This document shows, piece after piece, positions 36,884 through 45,463 of a stretch of DNA of 64,000 nt. This DNA is from Sphingomonas kyeonggiensis. Its GTDB lineage: Bacteria > Pseudomonadota > Alphaproteobacteria > Sphingomonadales > Sphingomonadaceae. The stretch is taken from contig NZ_JACIEH010000001.1 of the NCBI RefSeq assembly GCF_014196745.1, positions 124,001 through 188,000 of the forward strand. The letters run 5' to 3'. Below the pieces are notes generated by a model that was given only the letters and a program-made list of their open reading frames with translations, did no database searches and was not told where the DNA came from. The translations under genes and the position numbers were made by a program. Position 1 is the first letter of the stretch. Every line of letters starts with the position of its first letter.

Positions 36884-38191
36884 TCAGGCGACCCGCAGTT
36901 CGGCCAGGAACGCATGGACCTGGTCGGACAGCGCGTCGGCGCCGTGATGGAGCCGGCCCGCCACTTCGCGCATCGCCCGCGCCTGGGCCGATGCGTCGCG
37001 CGAAGTGCCGCCGATCGCCTCCACGTCGCGCTGGATGCCGGTGCTGGCATGCACTGCCTCGTCGACATTGCGGGCGATCGTTCGCGTCGCTTCTTCCTGC
37101 CGGGCCACCGCGCTTTCCACCGCATCGGCCAGCGTCGCCATCGCGCCGATCGCCAGCTCCACCCGGTTGTGCCCGGCGGCCACCTCGTCGATCCCGCCGC
37201 GGATCTCGCGGACATGCGCGGTGATCTTGTTCGCCGCGATGCCGGTCTGGGTCGAGAGCTGCTTCACTTCGTTCGCCACCACGGTGAAGCCGCGGCCGGC
37301 CTCGCCGGCGCGCGCCGCCTCGATCGTCGCGTTGAGGGCGAGCAAATTCACCTGCCGGGCGATGTCGCTGATCAGCCCGATCACCGAATCGATCGACTGG
37401 GCCGAATAGAGCAGGTCGCGCGTGCGCTCGCTGCCGGTCTCGACCAGCTGGGAGACCGCGGCCGCCGCCTGGCGCGCATCGCTGGTGTTGTGGGCGATGC
37501 CCGAGAGAGCGCCGGCCAGTTCGCGTCCGCGTGCGGCGATCTCGGCCATGTTGTCTGTGGTCTGCGAGGCCGCCGTCGCAACTGCGATCGCGCGGTCGCC
37601 CAGGCCACTCGCCCGGTCCGCCGTCGCCACCGCGCCGGTCTCGAGTTCGGTCGAGAGCTCGCCCATGTCGCGCGACAGCGCTTCGACCTGCGCCTCGAAC
37701 CGCTTGCTCGCCGCCTCGATCCGCGCCGCCCGCTCCACCTGGGCGCGTGCCGTCGCGACTTCGCGCTCGGCGGCGAGATGGACCAGCCGGCGGTTGTTCA
37801 CCGTCGCCTGCACCCGGCCGCCCCGCGTCAGGATCATCCCCTCGCTGCCGCCCGACGCACGATAGGCCTCCATCAGCCGGCCGAGGTCGTCGGTCAGCTC
37901 GGCGACGGGACAGGTGCGGACATAGCGTGACACCGCCGCGCCATAGCTGGGGTTGCGCATCAGCGCGTGGCCGAAGGGGTTGAGCAGCAGCCGACGCACG
38001 TCCTTCTCGAAGATCGCGCCGAGCGGGCGCTGCTTCTCGTCGACGATCGCGACCAGCCGCAGTTCCGGATCGCCGCCGAACATCTCCGCGGCCCGCCACA
38101 TCGTGTCGGTGAGCGTCAACAGCGGCGGATCGAGCTCGCGCTCGGTGAGCCAGGTGCCGCGCGGGGCAAGCGGGGGATCGGCAGGGGACAT
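36884..38191 (-). CDS. Soluble methyl-accepting chemotaxis-like protein with N-terminal CBS-like sensor
   Basis: About 435 residues without transmembrane segments. Residues ~20-150 look like a CBS-pair/nucleotide-type sensor domain ([35 protein letters not shown]). A coiled coil follows, then the MCP signalling domain with the hairpin tip [20 protein letters not shown] and [20 protein letters not shown], which contacts CheA/CheW. It probably gives cytoplasmic signals to a chemosensory or Che-like pathway; no che genes are in the window. ATG 38191 or GTG 38197 could be the start; neither has a strong ribosome-binding site. Confidence 0.85.
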   Translation of the reverse strand: MSPADPPLAPRGTWLTERELDPPLLTLTDTMWRAAEMFGGDPELRLVAIVDEKQRPLGAIFEKDVRRLLLNPFGHALMRNPSYGAAVSRYVRTCPVAELTDDLGRLMEAYRASGGSEGMILTRGGRVQATVNNRRLVHLAAEREVATARAQVERAARIEAASKRFEAQVEALSRDMGELSTELETGAVATADRASGLGDRAIAVATAASQTTDNMAEIAARGRELAGALSGIAHNTSDARQAAAAVSQLVETGSERTRDLLYSAQSIDSVIGLISDIARQVNLLALNATIEAARAGEAGRGFTVVANEVKQLSTQTGIAANKITAHVREIRGGIDEVAAGHNRVELAIGAMATLADAVESAVARQEEATRTIARNVDEAVHASTGIQRDVEAIGGTSRDASAQARAMREVAGRLHHGADALSDQVHAFLAELRVA

Positions 38192-38350
38192 TGCCACGCC
38201 GGATAGGATGCACTTGGTAAATGCGCGCTTAGCCCAGCGTTACAGTACCGAGACAAAGCGCATTTTTTCGCGGGTTACGCACGATTGTTGGCTAAAATCG
38301 CGCTTCCGGCTGTCACCGCCCTGTCACATGGCGATGCCTAGGGCTGGGGG

Positions 38351-38965
38351 ATGAAGTTCGGCATCGACAATCTGGCCCTCGGCACCGGCAATCGCCGGGT
38401 CGTGGAGGGTGTCGAGGCGAAGCTCGAACCGGGTAGGGTGATCGCGATTCTCGGTGCCGGCGGATCGGGCAAGGCGCTGCTGCTGCGCGCGCTCGCCGGC
38501 CAGGCGGACGCCGATGCCGGGCAGGTTCGCCTGGGCGGCCGGCTGATCGGCCGGTTCACCAAGGCCGAGCGCAGCAAGGCTGTCGCATTGGTCGAGCCTC
38601 GGCGCGGCCTGTTCGCAAAGGCTCCGGACCTCGCCGCCGCGATCGCCGCCGGCCCGGACTGGCTGCTCGTCGAAGACCCGCTGAGCGGTCTCGATCCGGC
38701 CACCCAGTTCGCCCGTATCGCCCAACTGCGCGCCGCCGCGGGGCAGGGGATGGGCGTCATCCTCACCCTGGCCGACCCCGTCCTCGCCGCCCGCACCGCC
38801 GATGATGTGATCCTGCTCGGCCAGGGCCGCATGCTCGCCTTCGGACCCGCGCGCGAAGCGCTAGGGCACCAGAAGCTGCGCGATGCGTTCGGCGTCGAGG
38901 TAATGGTGATCGGTGATGATAGTGGTCGTCTGCTCCCCGTGCCGATCGGCTTCGCCAAGGCCTGA
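38351..38965 (+). CDS. Shortened ABC-type ATPase-like protein lacking the signature motif
   Basis: A 204-residue protein that reads as an ABC nucleotide-binding domain: Walker A-like GAGGSGKA (35-42), a Q-loop-like VEP near 82, Walker B-like LLVEDP (105-110) and D-loop SGLD (112-115). Three departures stand out. The Walker A Ser/Thr is Ala; only ~22 residues separate the Q-loop from Walker B, so the helical subdomain with LSGGQ is missing; and the H-loop His is absent (ILTLADP). No partner permease is nearby. It could be a degenerate paralogue with a regulatory role or an inactive remnant that is still open. Codon use is like its neighbours. Confidence 0.7.
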   Translation: MKFGIDNLALGTGNRRVVEGVEAKLEPGRVIAILGAGGSGKALLLRALAGQADADAGQVRLGGRLIGRFTKAERSKAVALVEPRRGLFAKAPDLAAAIAAGPDWLLVEDPLSGLDPATQFARIAQLRAAAGQGMGVILTLADPVLAARTADDVILLGQGRMLAFGPAREALGHQKLRDAFGVEVMVIGDDSGRLLPVPIGFAKA

Positions 38966-39011
38966 CAAAGCCTGACGAGCGGCGCGTGACAGCGACCGTT
39001 TCTTGTGTCAG

Positions 39012-39030
39012 TGCGTAATTAAATTACACA
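39012..39030. promoter_or_regulatory. Palindrome upstream of mmsA
   Basis: GTAATTAAATTAC (39015-39027) is a perfect palindrome around one central base, extended outward by TG...CA. It stands out as AT-rich in GC-rich DNA and lies ~40 bp before the mmsA start, so it is a likely regulator binding site or part of the promoter. Confidence 0.5.
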
Positions 39031-39067
39031 GTGAGTCGGGCCGCAGAGTCCGCGGCAGGAGAGCGAT

Positions 39068-40564
39068 ATGCGTAACATCGACCATGTCATCGTCGGCCAT
39101 TCGGGCGGCGCCGGTGCCCGCCAGGGCGAAGTGTTCAACCCGAACACCGGCCAGGTCCAGGCCCAGGTCCAGCTCGGCACCCAGGCCGATCTCGACAAGG
39201 CGATCGCCGCCGCCCAGGCCGCCCAGCCCGGCTGGGCCGCGACCAACCCGCAGCGCCGCGCCCGCGTGATGTTCGCCTTCAAGGCGCTGGTCGAGAAGAA
39301 CATGGACGAGCTGGCCCATCTGCTCAGCTCCGAGCACGGCAAGGTGATCGCCGATGCCAAGGGCGACATTCAGCGCGGCCTCGAGGTGATCGAGTTCGCC
39401 TGCGGCATCCCGCACGTCCTCAAGGGCGAGTACACCCAGGGCGCCGGCCCCGGCATTGACGTCTATTCGATGCGCCAGCCGCTCGGCATCGGCGCGGGCA
39501 TTACCCCGTTCAACTTCCCGGCGATGATCCCGATGTGGATGTTCGGCGTCGCCATCGCCTGTGGCAATGCGTTCATCCTCAAGCCGTCCGAGCGCGACCC
39601 CAGCGTGCCGGTGCGTCTTGCCGAGCTGATGCTCGAAGCCGGCGCGCCCGAAGGGATCCTCCAGGTCGTGCACGGCGACAAGGAGATGGTCGACGCGATC
39701 CTCGATCACCCGGCGATTTCGGCTGTCAGCTTCGTCGGTTCGTCCGATATCGCGCACTATGTCTATCGCCGCGGCGTCGAGGCCGGGAAGCGCGTCCAGG
39801 CGATGGGCGGCGCCAAGAATCACGGCATCGTCATGCCCGATGCCGATCTCGACCAGGTCGTCGCCGATCTCTCGGGCGCCGCTTTCGGCTCGGCGGGCGA
39901 GCGCTGCATGGCGCTCCCCGTGGTCGTCCCCGTCGGCGACAAGACCGCCGACGCCCTGCGCGAAAAGCTGATCCCGGCGATCGAGGCGCTCCGGGTCGGC
40001 GTCTCCACCGATGCCGATGCGCATTACGGCCCGGTCGTGAACGCCGCGCACAAGCAGCGCGTCGAGAACTGGATCCAGACCGGCGTCGATGAAGGCGCCG
40101 AGCTGGTCGTCGATGGCCGCGGCTTCCAGCTCCAGGGCCACGAGCAGGGCTTCTTCATCGGGCCGTCGCTGTTCGACCGCGTCACGCCGGACATGCAGGC
40201 GTACAAGGAAGAGATTTTCGGCCCGGTCCTCCAGATCGTCCGCGCGCCGGACTTCGAGACCGCGCTCAAGCTGCCGAGCGATCACCAGTATGGCAACGGC
40301 GTCGCCATCTTCACGCGTAATGGTCACGCAGCCCGCGAGTTCGCGGCGCGCGTCAATGTCGGCATGGTCGGCATCAACGTGCCGATCCCGGTGCCGGTCG
40401 CCTATCACACCTTCGGCGGCTGGAAGCGCTCGGCCTTCGGTGACACCAACCAGCACGGCATGGAAGGCGTGAAGTTCTGGACCAAGGTGAAGACCGTCAC
40501 CCAGCGCTGGCCCGATGGCGGCGGCACCGGCGACAGCGCCTTCGTCATCCCGACGATGGGCTGA
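39068..40564 (+). CDS. mmsA: CoA-acylating methylmalonate-semialdehyde dehydrogenase
   Basis: A 498-residue ALDH-fold enzyme: GAGITPFNFPAMIPMWM (CoA/NAD loop), Lys172 in ILKPSERDPS and catalytic Cys280 in GSAGERCMALP. The GERCMA motif and PFNFPAMIPMWMFP-like segment are characteristic of the MmsA branch, which makes propionyl-CoA from methylmalonate semialdehyde. It heads a cluster containing acyl-CoA dehydrogenase, 3-hydroxyisobutyryl-CoA hydrolase, enoyl-CoA hydratase and 3-hydroxyisobutyrate dehydrogenase, i.e. the lower valine pathway. Preceded by GGAGAG. Confidence 0.93.
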   Translation: MRNIDHVIVGHSGGAGARQGEVFNPNTGQVQAQVQLGTQADLDKAIAAAQAAQPGWAATNPQRRARVMFAFKALVEKNMDELAHLLSSEHGKVIADAKGDIQRGLEVIEFACGIPHVLKGEYTQGAGPGIDVYSMRQPLGIGAGITPFNFPAMIPMWMFGVAIACGNAFILKPSERDPSVPVRLAELMLEAGAPEGILQVVHGDKEMVDAILDHPAISAVSFVGSSDIAHYVYRRGVEAGKRVQAMGGAKNHGIVMPDADLDQVVADLSGAAFGSAGERCMALPVVVPVGDKTADALREKLIPAIEALRVGVSTDADAHYGPVVNAAHKQRVENWIQTGVDEGAELVVDGRGFQLQGHEQGFFIGPSLFDRVTPDMQAYKEEIFGPVLQIVRAPDFETALKLPSDHQYGNGVAIFTRNGHAAREFAARVNVGMVGINVPIPVPVAYHTFGGWKRSAFGDTNQHGMEGVKFWTKVKTVTQRWPDGGGTGDSAFVIPTMG

Positions 40565-40571
40565 GCAACGC

Positions 40572-40629
40572 GCCGATCCGGGACGCCCGCACCGCACCAG
40601 ATGGCGGGACAAGCGGGCCTCGGATCGGC
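40572..40629. other. Large imperfect hairpin after mmsA
   Basis: GCCGATCCG...GCCCGC (40572-40590) pairs with GCGGGC...CGGATCGGC (40613-40629). It starts 8 bp after the mmsA stop. There is no T-run, so it may act as an mRNA stabiliser or processing site rather than a terminator. Confidence 0.5.
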
Positions 40630-40662
40630 TAGGTTGGCGCGTCCGCAAATGGGGGAACAGGG

Positions 40663-41634
40663 ATGATCCGGCTGCTGCTCTTCATCGCCGCCTTGATGCT
40701 CGTCGTGCGCGCCGATCCCGTGTCGAACGCCGGAGCGGCACCGGTCCAGGCCGCGGCCAAGCGCATCGCCTTCAGCTTCGACGACGTGCCGCGCGGTGCC
40801 GGCGCCTTCCTCAGCGAGGACGAGCGCACGGCCAAGCTGATCGCGGTGCTGCGCTCGCGCGGGGTCAGCCAAGTCGCGCTGTTCCTCAATCCCGGCCGGA
40901 TCGACAATGGCGCCGCCGGCAAGGCCGCGATGCGCCGCATCCGCGCCTATGTCGCCGCGGGCAACGTCCTCGCCAACCACACCTGGCTGCACCCGCACCT
41001 CTCCAAGGTCACCGCCGAGGAATTCCTCGATCAGGTCGACAAGGCCGAGGCCTGGCTGGCCCGGCAGCCCGGCCACCGCGCCTGGCTGCGCTTCCCCTTC
41101 CTCGACGAGGGCGGGCCGGACAAGGCCAAGGTCGCCGCCGTCCGTGCCGGGCTCGCCGCGCGCGGCATCCGCAACGGCCATGTCACCGCCGAGGCGTCGG
41201 ACTGGCACATCGAGGGCCTCACCATCGCCGCGAAGAAGGCGGGCAAGCCGATGGACATGCAGGGCCTGCGCGACCTCTATGTCGAAAGCCATGTCCAGGC
41301 CGCCGATTTCGCCGACCAGCTCGCGGTGAAGACGATCGGTCGCTCGCCGGCGCACGTCATGCTGCTCCATGAGACCGACATCGCCGCCCTGTTCATCGGC
41401 GACCTGATCGACGCGCTGCGCCGCGACGGGTGGGAGATAATCACCCCAGACTTGGCCTATGCCGATCCGATCTACCTGAGCCTGCCCGACGTGCCCTGGA
41501 CCAACGGCACGCTCAGCGAGCAAATGGCCTGGGAGAAGAAGCTCCCCGCGCCGCGCTATTACGACCGCAACGACCTCAAGATCGCCGACCCGCTCTTCGC
41601 CGAACGGGTGCTGCACGAGGGGGCGGGGAAGTGA
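40663..41634 (+). CDS. Polysaccharide deacetylase (NodB homology) family protein, exported
   Basis: A 323-residue protein with an N-terminal hydrophobic signal/anchor (LLLFIAALMLVVRA). NodB motifs are present: IAFSFDDVP (motif 1, catalytic Asp and metal Asp), NHTWLHPHLS (motif 2 with both metal His) and LRFPFLDEG (motif 3). It is expected to hydrolyse N- or O-acetyl groups from a cell-surface or periplasmic glycan. It sits inside the valine cluster without an obvious metabolic link and its stop overlaps the start of the next small gene (GTGA). Confidence 0.85.
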   Translation: MIRLLLFIAALMLVVRADPVSNAGAAPVQAAAKRIAFSFDDVPRGAGAFLSEDERTAKLIAVLRSRGVSQVALFLNPGRIDNGAAGKAAMRRIRAYVAAGNVLANHTWLHPHLSKVTAEEFLDQVDKAEAWLARQPGHRAWLRFPFLDEGGPDKAKVAAVRAGLAARGIRNGHVTAEASDWHIEGLTIAAKKAGKPMDMQGLRDLYVESHVQAADFADQLAVKTIGRSPAHVMLLHETDIAALFIGDLIDALRRDGWEIITPDLAYADPIYLSLPDVPWTNGTLSEQMAWEKKLPAPRYYDRNDLKIADPLFAERVLHEGAGK

Positions 41635-42065
41635 TTCTGCCGACCATCCTGGCCCTCCTGCTGGCGCAGAATCCGGAGCGGCCGGTCAAGCTCGCGGACG
41701 GCGGCTTCTGCGCGGGCATCGCCTGGGTCGATGTCGGGCTCGATGGTGACGTGATCGCCGAATGGGGGCCGGACTTCACCGTCTATCGCTATCGCGGCCC
41801 GAGCGAGCGCTGGGGCGTGTATAGCGGCATGTTCGCCCAGACCGGCAATGGCCGCGAGCGGCTGTTCGAGCGCGATGGCGTGCAGGTCGATCGGATCAGC
41901 CAGAACGGTCAGTTCGCGGGCTATGTCGCGGAGGACCGAGGCCATCGGCAGAACCATTTCTTCGGACCCGTTTTCAAGGGCAATCTAGGCGATCTCGCCT
42001 TCTTCCGGCGCGTGGATTTTGGCGCGTCGGGCAAGCAAAAATGTGAGAGGCATCCCGTTCAATGA
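41631..42065 (+). CDS. Small exported protein of unknown function
   Basis: About 144 residues starting at GTG 41631, which overlaps the deacetylase stop (GTGA) and is preceded by GGCGGGGAA. A short hydrophobic N-terminus (ILPTILALLLAQ) suggests export or anchoring. The rest is rich in aromatic and charged residues (DFTVYRYRGPSERWGVYSG). I do not recognise a family. Its stop overlaps the acyl-CoA dehydrogenase start (ATGA), so it is co-translated with both neighbours. Confidence 0.65.
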   Translation: MILPTILALLLAQNPERPVKLADGGFCAGIAWVDVGLDGDVIAEWGPDFTVYRYRGPSERWGVYSGMFAQTGNGRERLFERDGVQVDRISQNGQFAGYVAEDRGHRQNHFFGPVFKGNLGDLAFFRRVDFGASGKQKCERHPVQ

Positions 42066-43204
42066 CCCAGTTCGATCTCACCGACGAGCAGCTCCAGATC
42101 CAGGAGATGGCGCGCCAGTTCACCGCCGATGCGATCACCCCGCACGCGGCCGAGTGGGACGAGAAGCATATCTTCCCGCGCGACACGATCCGCGCGGCGG
42201 CCGAACTCGGCTTCGCCTCGATCTACGTGTCCGAGGAGAGCGGCGGCATCGGCCTCGGCCGGCTCGAGGCGGCGCTGATCATGGAGGCGATGGCCTATGG
42301 CTGCCCGTCGACCAGCGCCTTTATCTCGATCCACAACATGGCGAGCTGGATGATCGACAGCTTCGGGTCGCAGGCGGTGAAGGACAAGTATCTCCCCTCG
42401 CTGATCACGATGGAGCGGATCGCCAGCTACTGCCTCACCGAGCCCAGCTCGGGCTCGGACGCCGCCGCGCTCAAGACCCGCGCGGTGCTGGACGGCGACC
42501 ATTATGTCGTCAACGGCTCGAAGCAGTTCATCTCGGGCGCCGGCGAGAACGAGATCTACGTCACGATGGTCCGCACCGGCGAGGAAAGCCCCAAGGGCAT
42601 CTCCTGCCTGGTGATCGAGAAGGACATGCCGGGCGTTTCGTTCGGCGCCAATGAGCGCAAGCTGGGCTGGCACTCGCAGCCTACCCGTCAGGTGACCTTC
42701 GACAATGTCCGCGTGCCGGTCGAAAATCGCGTCGGCGGCGAAGGCGAGGGCTTCCGCTTCGCGATGATGGGCCTCGACGGCGGCCGCCTCAACATCGGCG
42801 CCTGCTCGCTCGGCGGCGCCCAGCGCTGCCTCGACGAGGCGGTGAAGTACACCAAGGATCGCCAGCAGTTCGGCAAGCCGATCGCGGACTTCCAGAACAC
42901 CCAGTTCGTTCTCGCCGACATGGCGACCGAGCTGGAGGCCGCCCGCGCGCTGCTCTATCTCGCCGCAGCCAAGGTCACCGCCGGCGCACCCGACAAGACC
43001 AAGTTTGCCGCCATGGCCAAGCGCTTCGCCACCGACACCGGCAGCTCGGTGGTCGATCGTGCGCTCCAGCTGCACGGCGGTTATGGTTATCTGATGGACT
43101 ATCCGATCGAGCGCTTCTGGCGCGACCTGCGCGTCCACTCGATCCTCGAGGGCACCAACCAGGTCATGCGGATGATCGTCGGCCGGGAGCTTACCCGCCA
43201 GTGA
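42062..43204 (+). CDS. Acyl-CoA dehydrogenase, probably isobutyryl-CoA dehydrogenase
   Basis: A 380-residue flavoprotein with the complete family layout: helical N-domain, YCLTEPSSGSDAAALKT (FAD/substrate loop), the beta-domain, and C-terminal RDRQQFGKPIADFQ-like, LQLHGGYGYLMDYPIERFWR and ILEGTNQVMRMIVGREL segments. The EGTN glutamate region is where short branched-chain enzymes place the catalytic base. Its cluster (mmsA, HIBCH, crotonase, mmsB) points to isobutyryl-CoA from valine. Cytoplasmic. Confidence 0.92.
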   Translation: MTQFDLTDEQLQIQEMARQFTADAITPHAAEWDEKHIFPRDTIRAAAELGFASIYVSEESGGIGLGRLEAALIMEAMAYGCPSTSAFISIHNMASWMIDSFGSQAVKDKYLPSLITMERIASYCLTEPSSGSDAAALKTRAVLDGDHYVVNGSKQFISGAGENEIYVTMVRTGEESPKGISCLVIEKDMPGVSFGANERKLGWHSQPTRQVTFDNVRVPVENRVGGEGEGFRFAMMGLDGGRLNIGACSLGGAQRCLDEAVKYTKDRQQFGKPIADFQNTQFVLADMATELEAARALLYLAAAKVTAGAPDKTKFAAMAKRFATDTGSSVVDRALQLHGGYGYLMDYPIERFWRDLRVHSILEGTNQVMRMIVGRELTRQ

Positions 43205-43212
43205 TGCCGCTA

Positions 43213-43428
43213 TCAGGCCAGCCTGATCGAAAAGGCCTCCAGCCCGCGATTGCCCATCTGGGCATCGAATTCGAGGCGCTGGCCCTCGGCGAGCGTCGCG
43301 AGGCCCGCGGCGCGCAGGGTCGAGGCACTGACGATGACGTCCTCGTCGCTCCCGTCGGGGCGGATGAAGCCGATGCCCTTGTGCACATTGTACCATTTCG
43401 TCGTGCCGGTACCCGTCATGGCATCCAT
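43213..43428 (-). CDS. Atypical cold-shock domain protein
   Basis: A 71-residue protein with the beta-barrel pattern of CspA: TKWYNVHKGIGFIRPDGSDE (RNP1 position, normally KGFGFI) and VIVSASTLRAAG (RNP2 position, normally VFVH). The aromatic Phe/His residues that stack on RNA are partly replaced (Ile for Phe, Val-Ser for His), so nucleic-acid binding may be weaker or altered. ATG 43428 follows AGGGAG. It lies antisense between two valine-pathway genes that both read rightwards. Confidence 0.8.
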   Translation of the reverse strand: MDAMTGTGTTKWYNVHKGIGFIRPDGSDEDVIVSASTLRAAGLATLAEGQRLEFDAQMGNRGLEAFSIRLA

Positions 43429-43492
43429 CTCCCTCGTGTGGCGGCCACGCTATGGCCCCGCATCCGGGCGGGCAATCGAATGAAGGACGGAA

Positions 43493-44536
43493 ATGGACGC
43501 TGACGTCATCATCCAGGTGCAAGGCAAGGCCGGTCGCATCCGCCTCAATCGGCCCAAGGCGATCCATGCGCTCAACACCGGCATGTGCCGGGCGATGCTC
43601 GACGCGCTGGCGGCATGGCACGCCGATCCCGCCGTCGAGATCGTGCTGATCGATCATGCCGAGGGCAGGGGCTTCTGCGCCGGCGGCGACATCCGCATGA
43701 TCGCCGAGAGCGGTGCCGGCGACGGCCAGGAGGCACGGGACTTCTTCCGCGTCGAGTATCAGCTCAACCACGCGCTGTTCACCTGTGCCAAGCCCGTGGT
43801 GGCGTTCATGGACGGCATCACCATGGGCGGCGGCGTCGGCATCTCGCAGCCCGCGAAATACCGGATCGCGACCGAGAACACCAAGTTCGCCATGCCCGAA
43901 ACCGGCATCGGCCTGTTCCCCGATGTCGGCGGCGGCTGGTACCTCTCGCGCCTGCCTGGCCGGATGGGCGAGTATCTCGCGCTCACCGGGCATCGGCTCG
44001 ACGGTGCCGAGTGTCTCGCGCTCGGTCTCGCCAGCCACTATCTCCCGGCCGAGGCGCTGGGAGACGTCAAGGCGCGCATTCTGGCCGATCCGGCATCGGT
44101 CGAAGCAATTCTCGCCGAGCTATCGGGCACGGCACCGGAGCCGCGCATCGCAGAGCACCGTGCCGATATCGACCGTCTCTTCGCCGCCGACACCGTCGAG
44201 GGCGTGTTCGCCGCGCTCGAAGCCGATGGCGGCGAATGGGCCGCCGCCCAGCTCGCCACGCTGCGCACCAAGTCGCCCCAGTCGATGAAGATCTCGCTTC
44301 GCCTGGTCCGCGAAGGCCGCGCCAGGGCCAGCTTCGCCGAGGAGATGGCACAGGAATTCGCCATCGGCGCCCGTGTCGCGCAGAGCCATGACTTCATCGA
44401 GGGCGTCCGCGCGCTGATCGTCGACAAGGACAACGCCCCGCAATGGAACCCCGCTACGCTCGAAGGCGTCAGCGAAGAGAGCATCGCCCAGATTTTCGCG
44501 CCTCTGCCCGCTGGCGAGGCATGGACCCCGGCCTGA
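43493..44536 (+). CDS. 3-hydroxyisobutyryl-CoA hydrolase
   Basis: A 347-residue crotonase-superfamily enzyme. Seen: [15 protein letters not shown] (oxyanion hole), [20 protein letters not shown] and the catalytic region [20 protein letters not shown] with the Glu and Asp of HIBCH. Extra C-terminal helices (to ~345) match HIBCH rather than plain enoyl-CoA hydratases (~260 residues). It converts 3-hydroxyisobutyryl-CoA to the free acid in valine degradation. The next gene starts 10 bp later. Confidence 0.92.
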   Translation: MDADVIIQVQGKAGRIRLNRPKAIHALNTGMCRAMLDALAAWHADPAVEIVLIDHAEGRGFCAGGDIRMIAESGAGDGQEARDFFRVEYQLNHALFTCAKPVVAFMDGITMGGGVGISQPAKYRIATENTKFAMPETGIGLFPDVGGGWYLSRLPGRMGEYLALTGHRLDGAECLALGLASHYLPAEALGDVKARILADPASVEAILAELSGTAPEPRIAEHRADIDRLFAADTVEGVFAALEADGGEWAAAQLATLRTKSPQSMKISLRLVREGRARASFAEEMAQEFAIGARVAQSHDFIEGVRALIVDKDNAPQWNPATLEGVSEESIAQIFAPLPAGEAWTPA

Positions 44537-44546
44537 AAGGAAGCCC

Positions 44547-45320
44547 ATGAGCTACGAAACCATCCTAGTCGAACAGCGCGGCGCCGCGACGCTCGTCACG
44601 CTGAACCGCCCCCAGGCGCTCAACGCGCTCAACAGCCAGATCCTCTCCGAGCTGCTCGACGCGATGAAGGCGTTCGACGCCGATCCGTCGCAGGGCTGCG
44701 CGGTGATCACCGGCAGCGAGAAGGCGTTCGCCGCCGGGGCCGACATCAAGGAGATGCAGGCCCAGGGCTTTGCCGACATGTACGGCCATGACTTCTTCGC
44801 CGGCTGGGACGTGTTCACCCGCACCCGCAAGCCGATCATCGCCGCGGTGTCCGGCTATGCGCTGGGCGGCGGCTGCGAGCTGGCGATGATGTGCGACTTC
44901 ATCCTGGCGGGCGACAATGCCAAGTTCGGCCAGCCCGAGATCAAGCTCGCGGTCTCGCCCGGCATGGGCGGCTCGCAGCGGCTCACCCGCGCGGTCGGCA
45001 AGGCCAAGGCGATGGAGATGTGCCTCACCGGCCGGATGATGGACGCCCAGGAGGCCGAGCGCGCTGGCCTCGTCAGCCGCATCCTGCCCGCCGGCGAGCT
45101 GGTCGAGGAAGCGGTGAAGACAGCACAGGCGATCGCCGGCATGGCGCCGCTTGCAGTGCTGGCCAACAAGGAGATGGTCAACGCCGCCTTCGAAACCAGC
45201 CTGGCTCAGGGCGTCGCCTTCGAGCGCCGGCTCTTCCACGCGCTGTTCGGCACGGCGGACCAGAAGGAAGGCATGACGGCATTCGTCGAGAAGCGCCCGG
45301 GGAACTGGACGGGGAAGTGA
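44547..45320 (+). CDS. Enoyl-CoA hydratase (crotonase)
   Basis: A 257-residue crotonase with [12 protein letters not shown] (CoA pocket), [15 protein letters not shown] (first catalytic Glu) and [20 protein letters not shown] (second catalytic Glu), i.e. both acids needed for hydration. The context suggests methacrylyl-CoA hydratase in the valine route. Ribosome-binding site AAAGGAAG upstream. A REP-like palindrome follows 28 bp after the stop. Confidence 0.93.
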   Translation: MSYETILVEQRGAATLVTLNRPQALNALNSQILSELLDAMKAFDADPSQGCAVITGSEKAFAAGADIKEMQAQGFADMYGHDFFAGWDVFTRTRKPIIAAVSGYALGGGCELAMMCDFILAGDNAKFGQPEIKLAVSPGMGGSQRLTRAVGKAKAMEMCLTGRMMDAQEAERAGLVSRILPAGELVEEAVKTAQAIAGMAPLAVLANKEMVNAAFETSLAQGVAFERRLFHALFGTADQKEGMTAFVEKRPGNWTGK

Positions 45321-45347
45321 AGCAATAACGTCATCCGAAGGCACAAC

Positions 45348-45423
45348 CGTCATCCCGGCGAAAGCCGGGATCTCAGGCGGTGGCGCGATACGGCCTGAGA
45401 CCCCGGCTTTCGCCGGGATGACG
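45348..45423. repeat. REP-like palindrome 1 (CGTCATCCCGGCGAAAGCCG type)
   Basis: Two 31-nt arms (45348-45378 and 45393-45423), complementary with one mismatch, 14-nt loop. A partial extra copy (CGTCATCC) precedes it and a GGGGTGACG follows. The same arm sequence recurs after mmsB. Confidence 0.88.
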
Positions 45424-45463
45424 ACAAGGGCCGGGGTGACGATAGAAGAGAGGATTACGGAAC

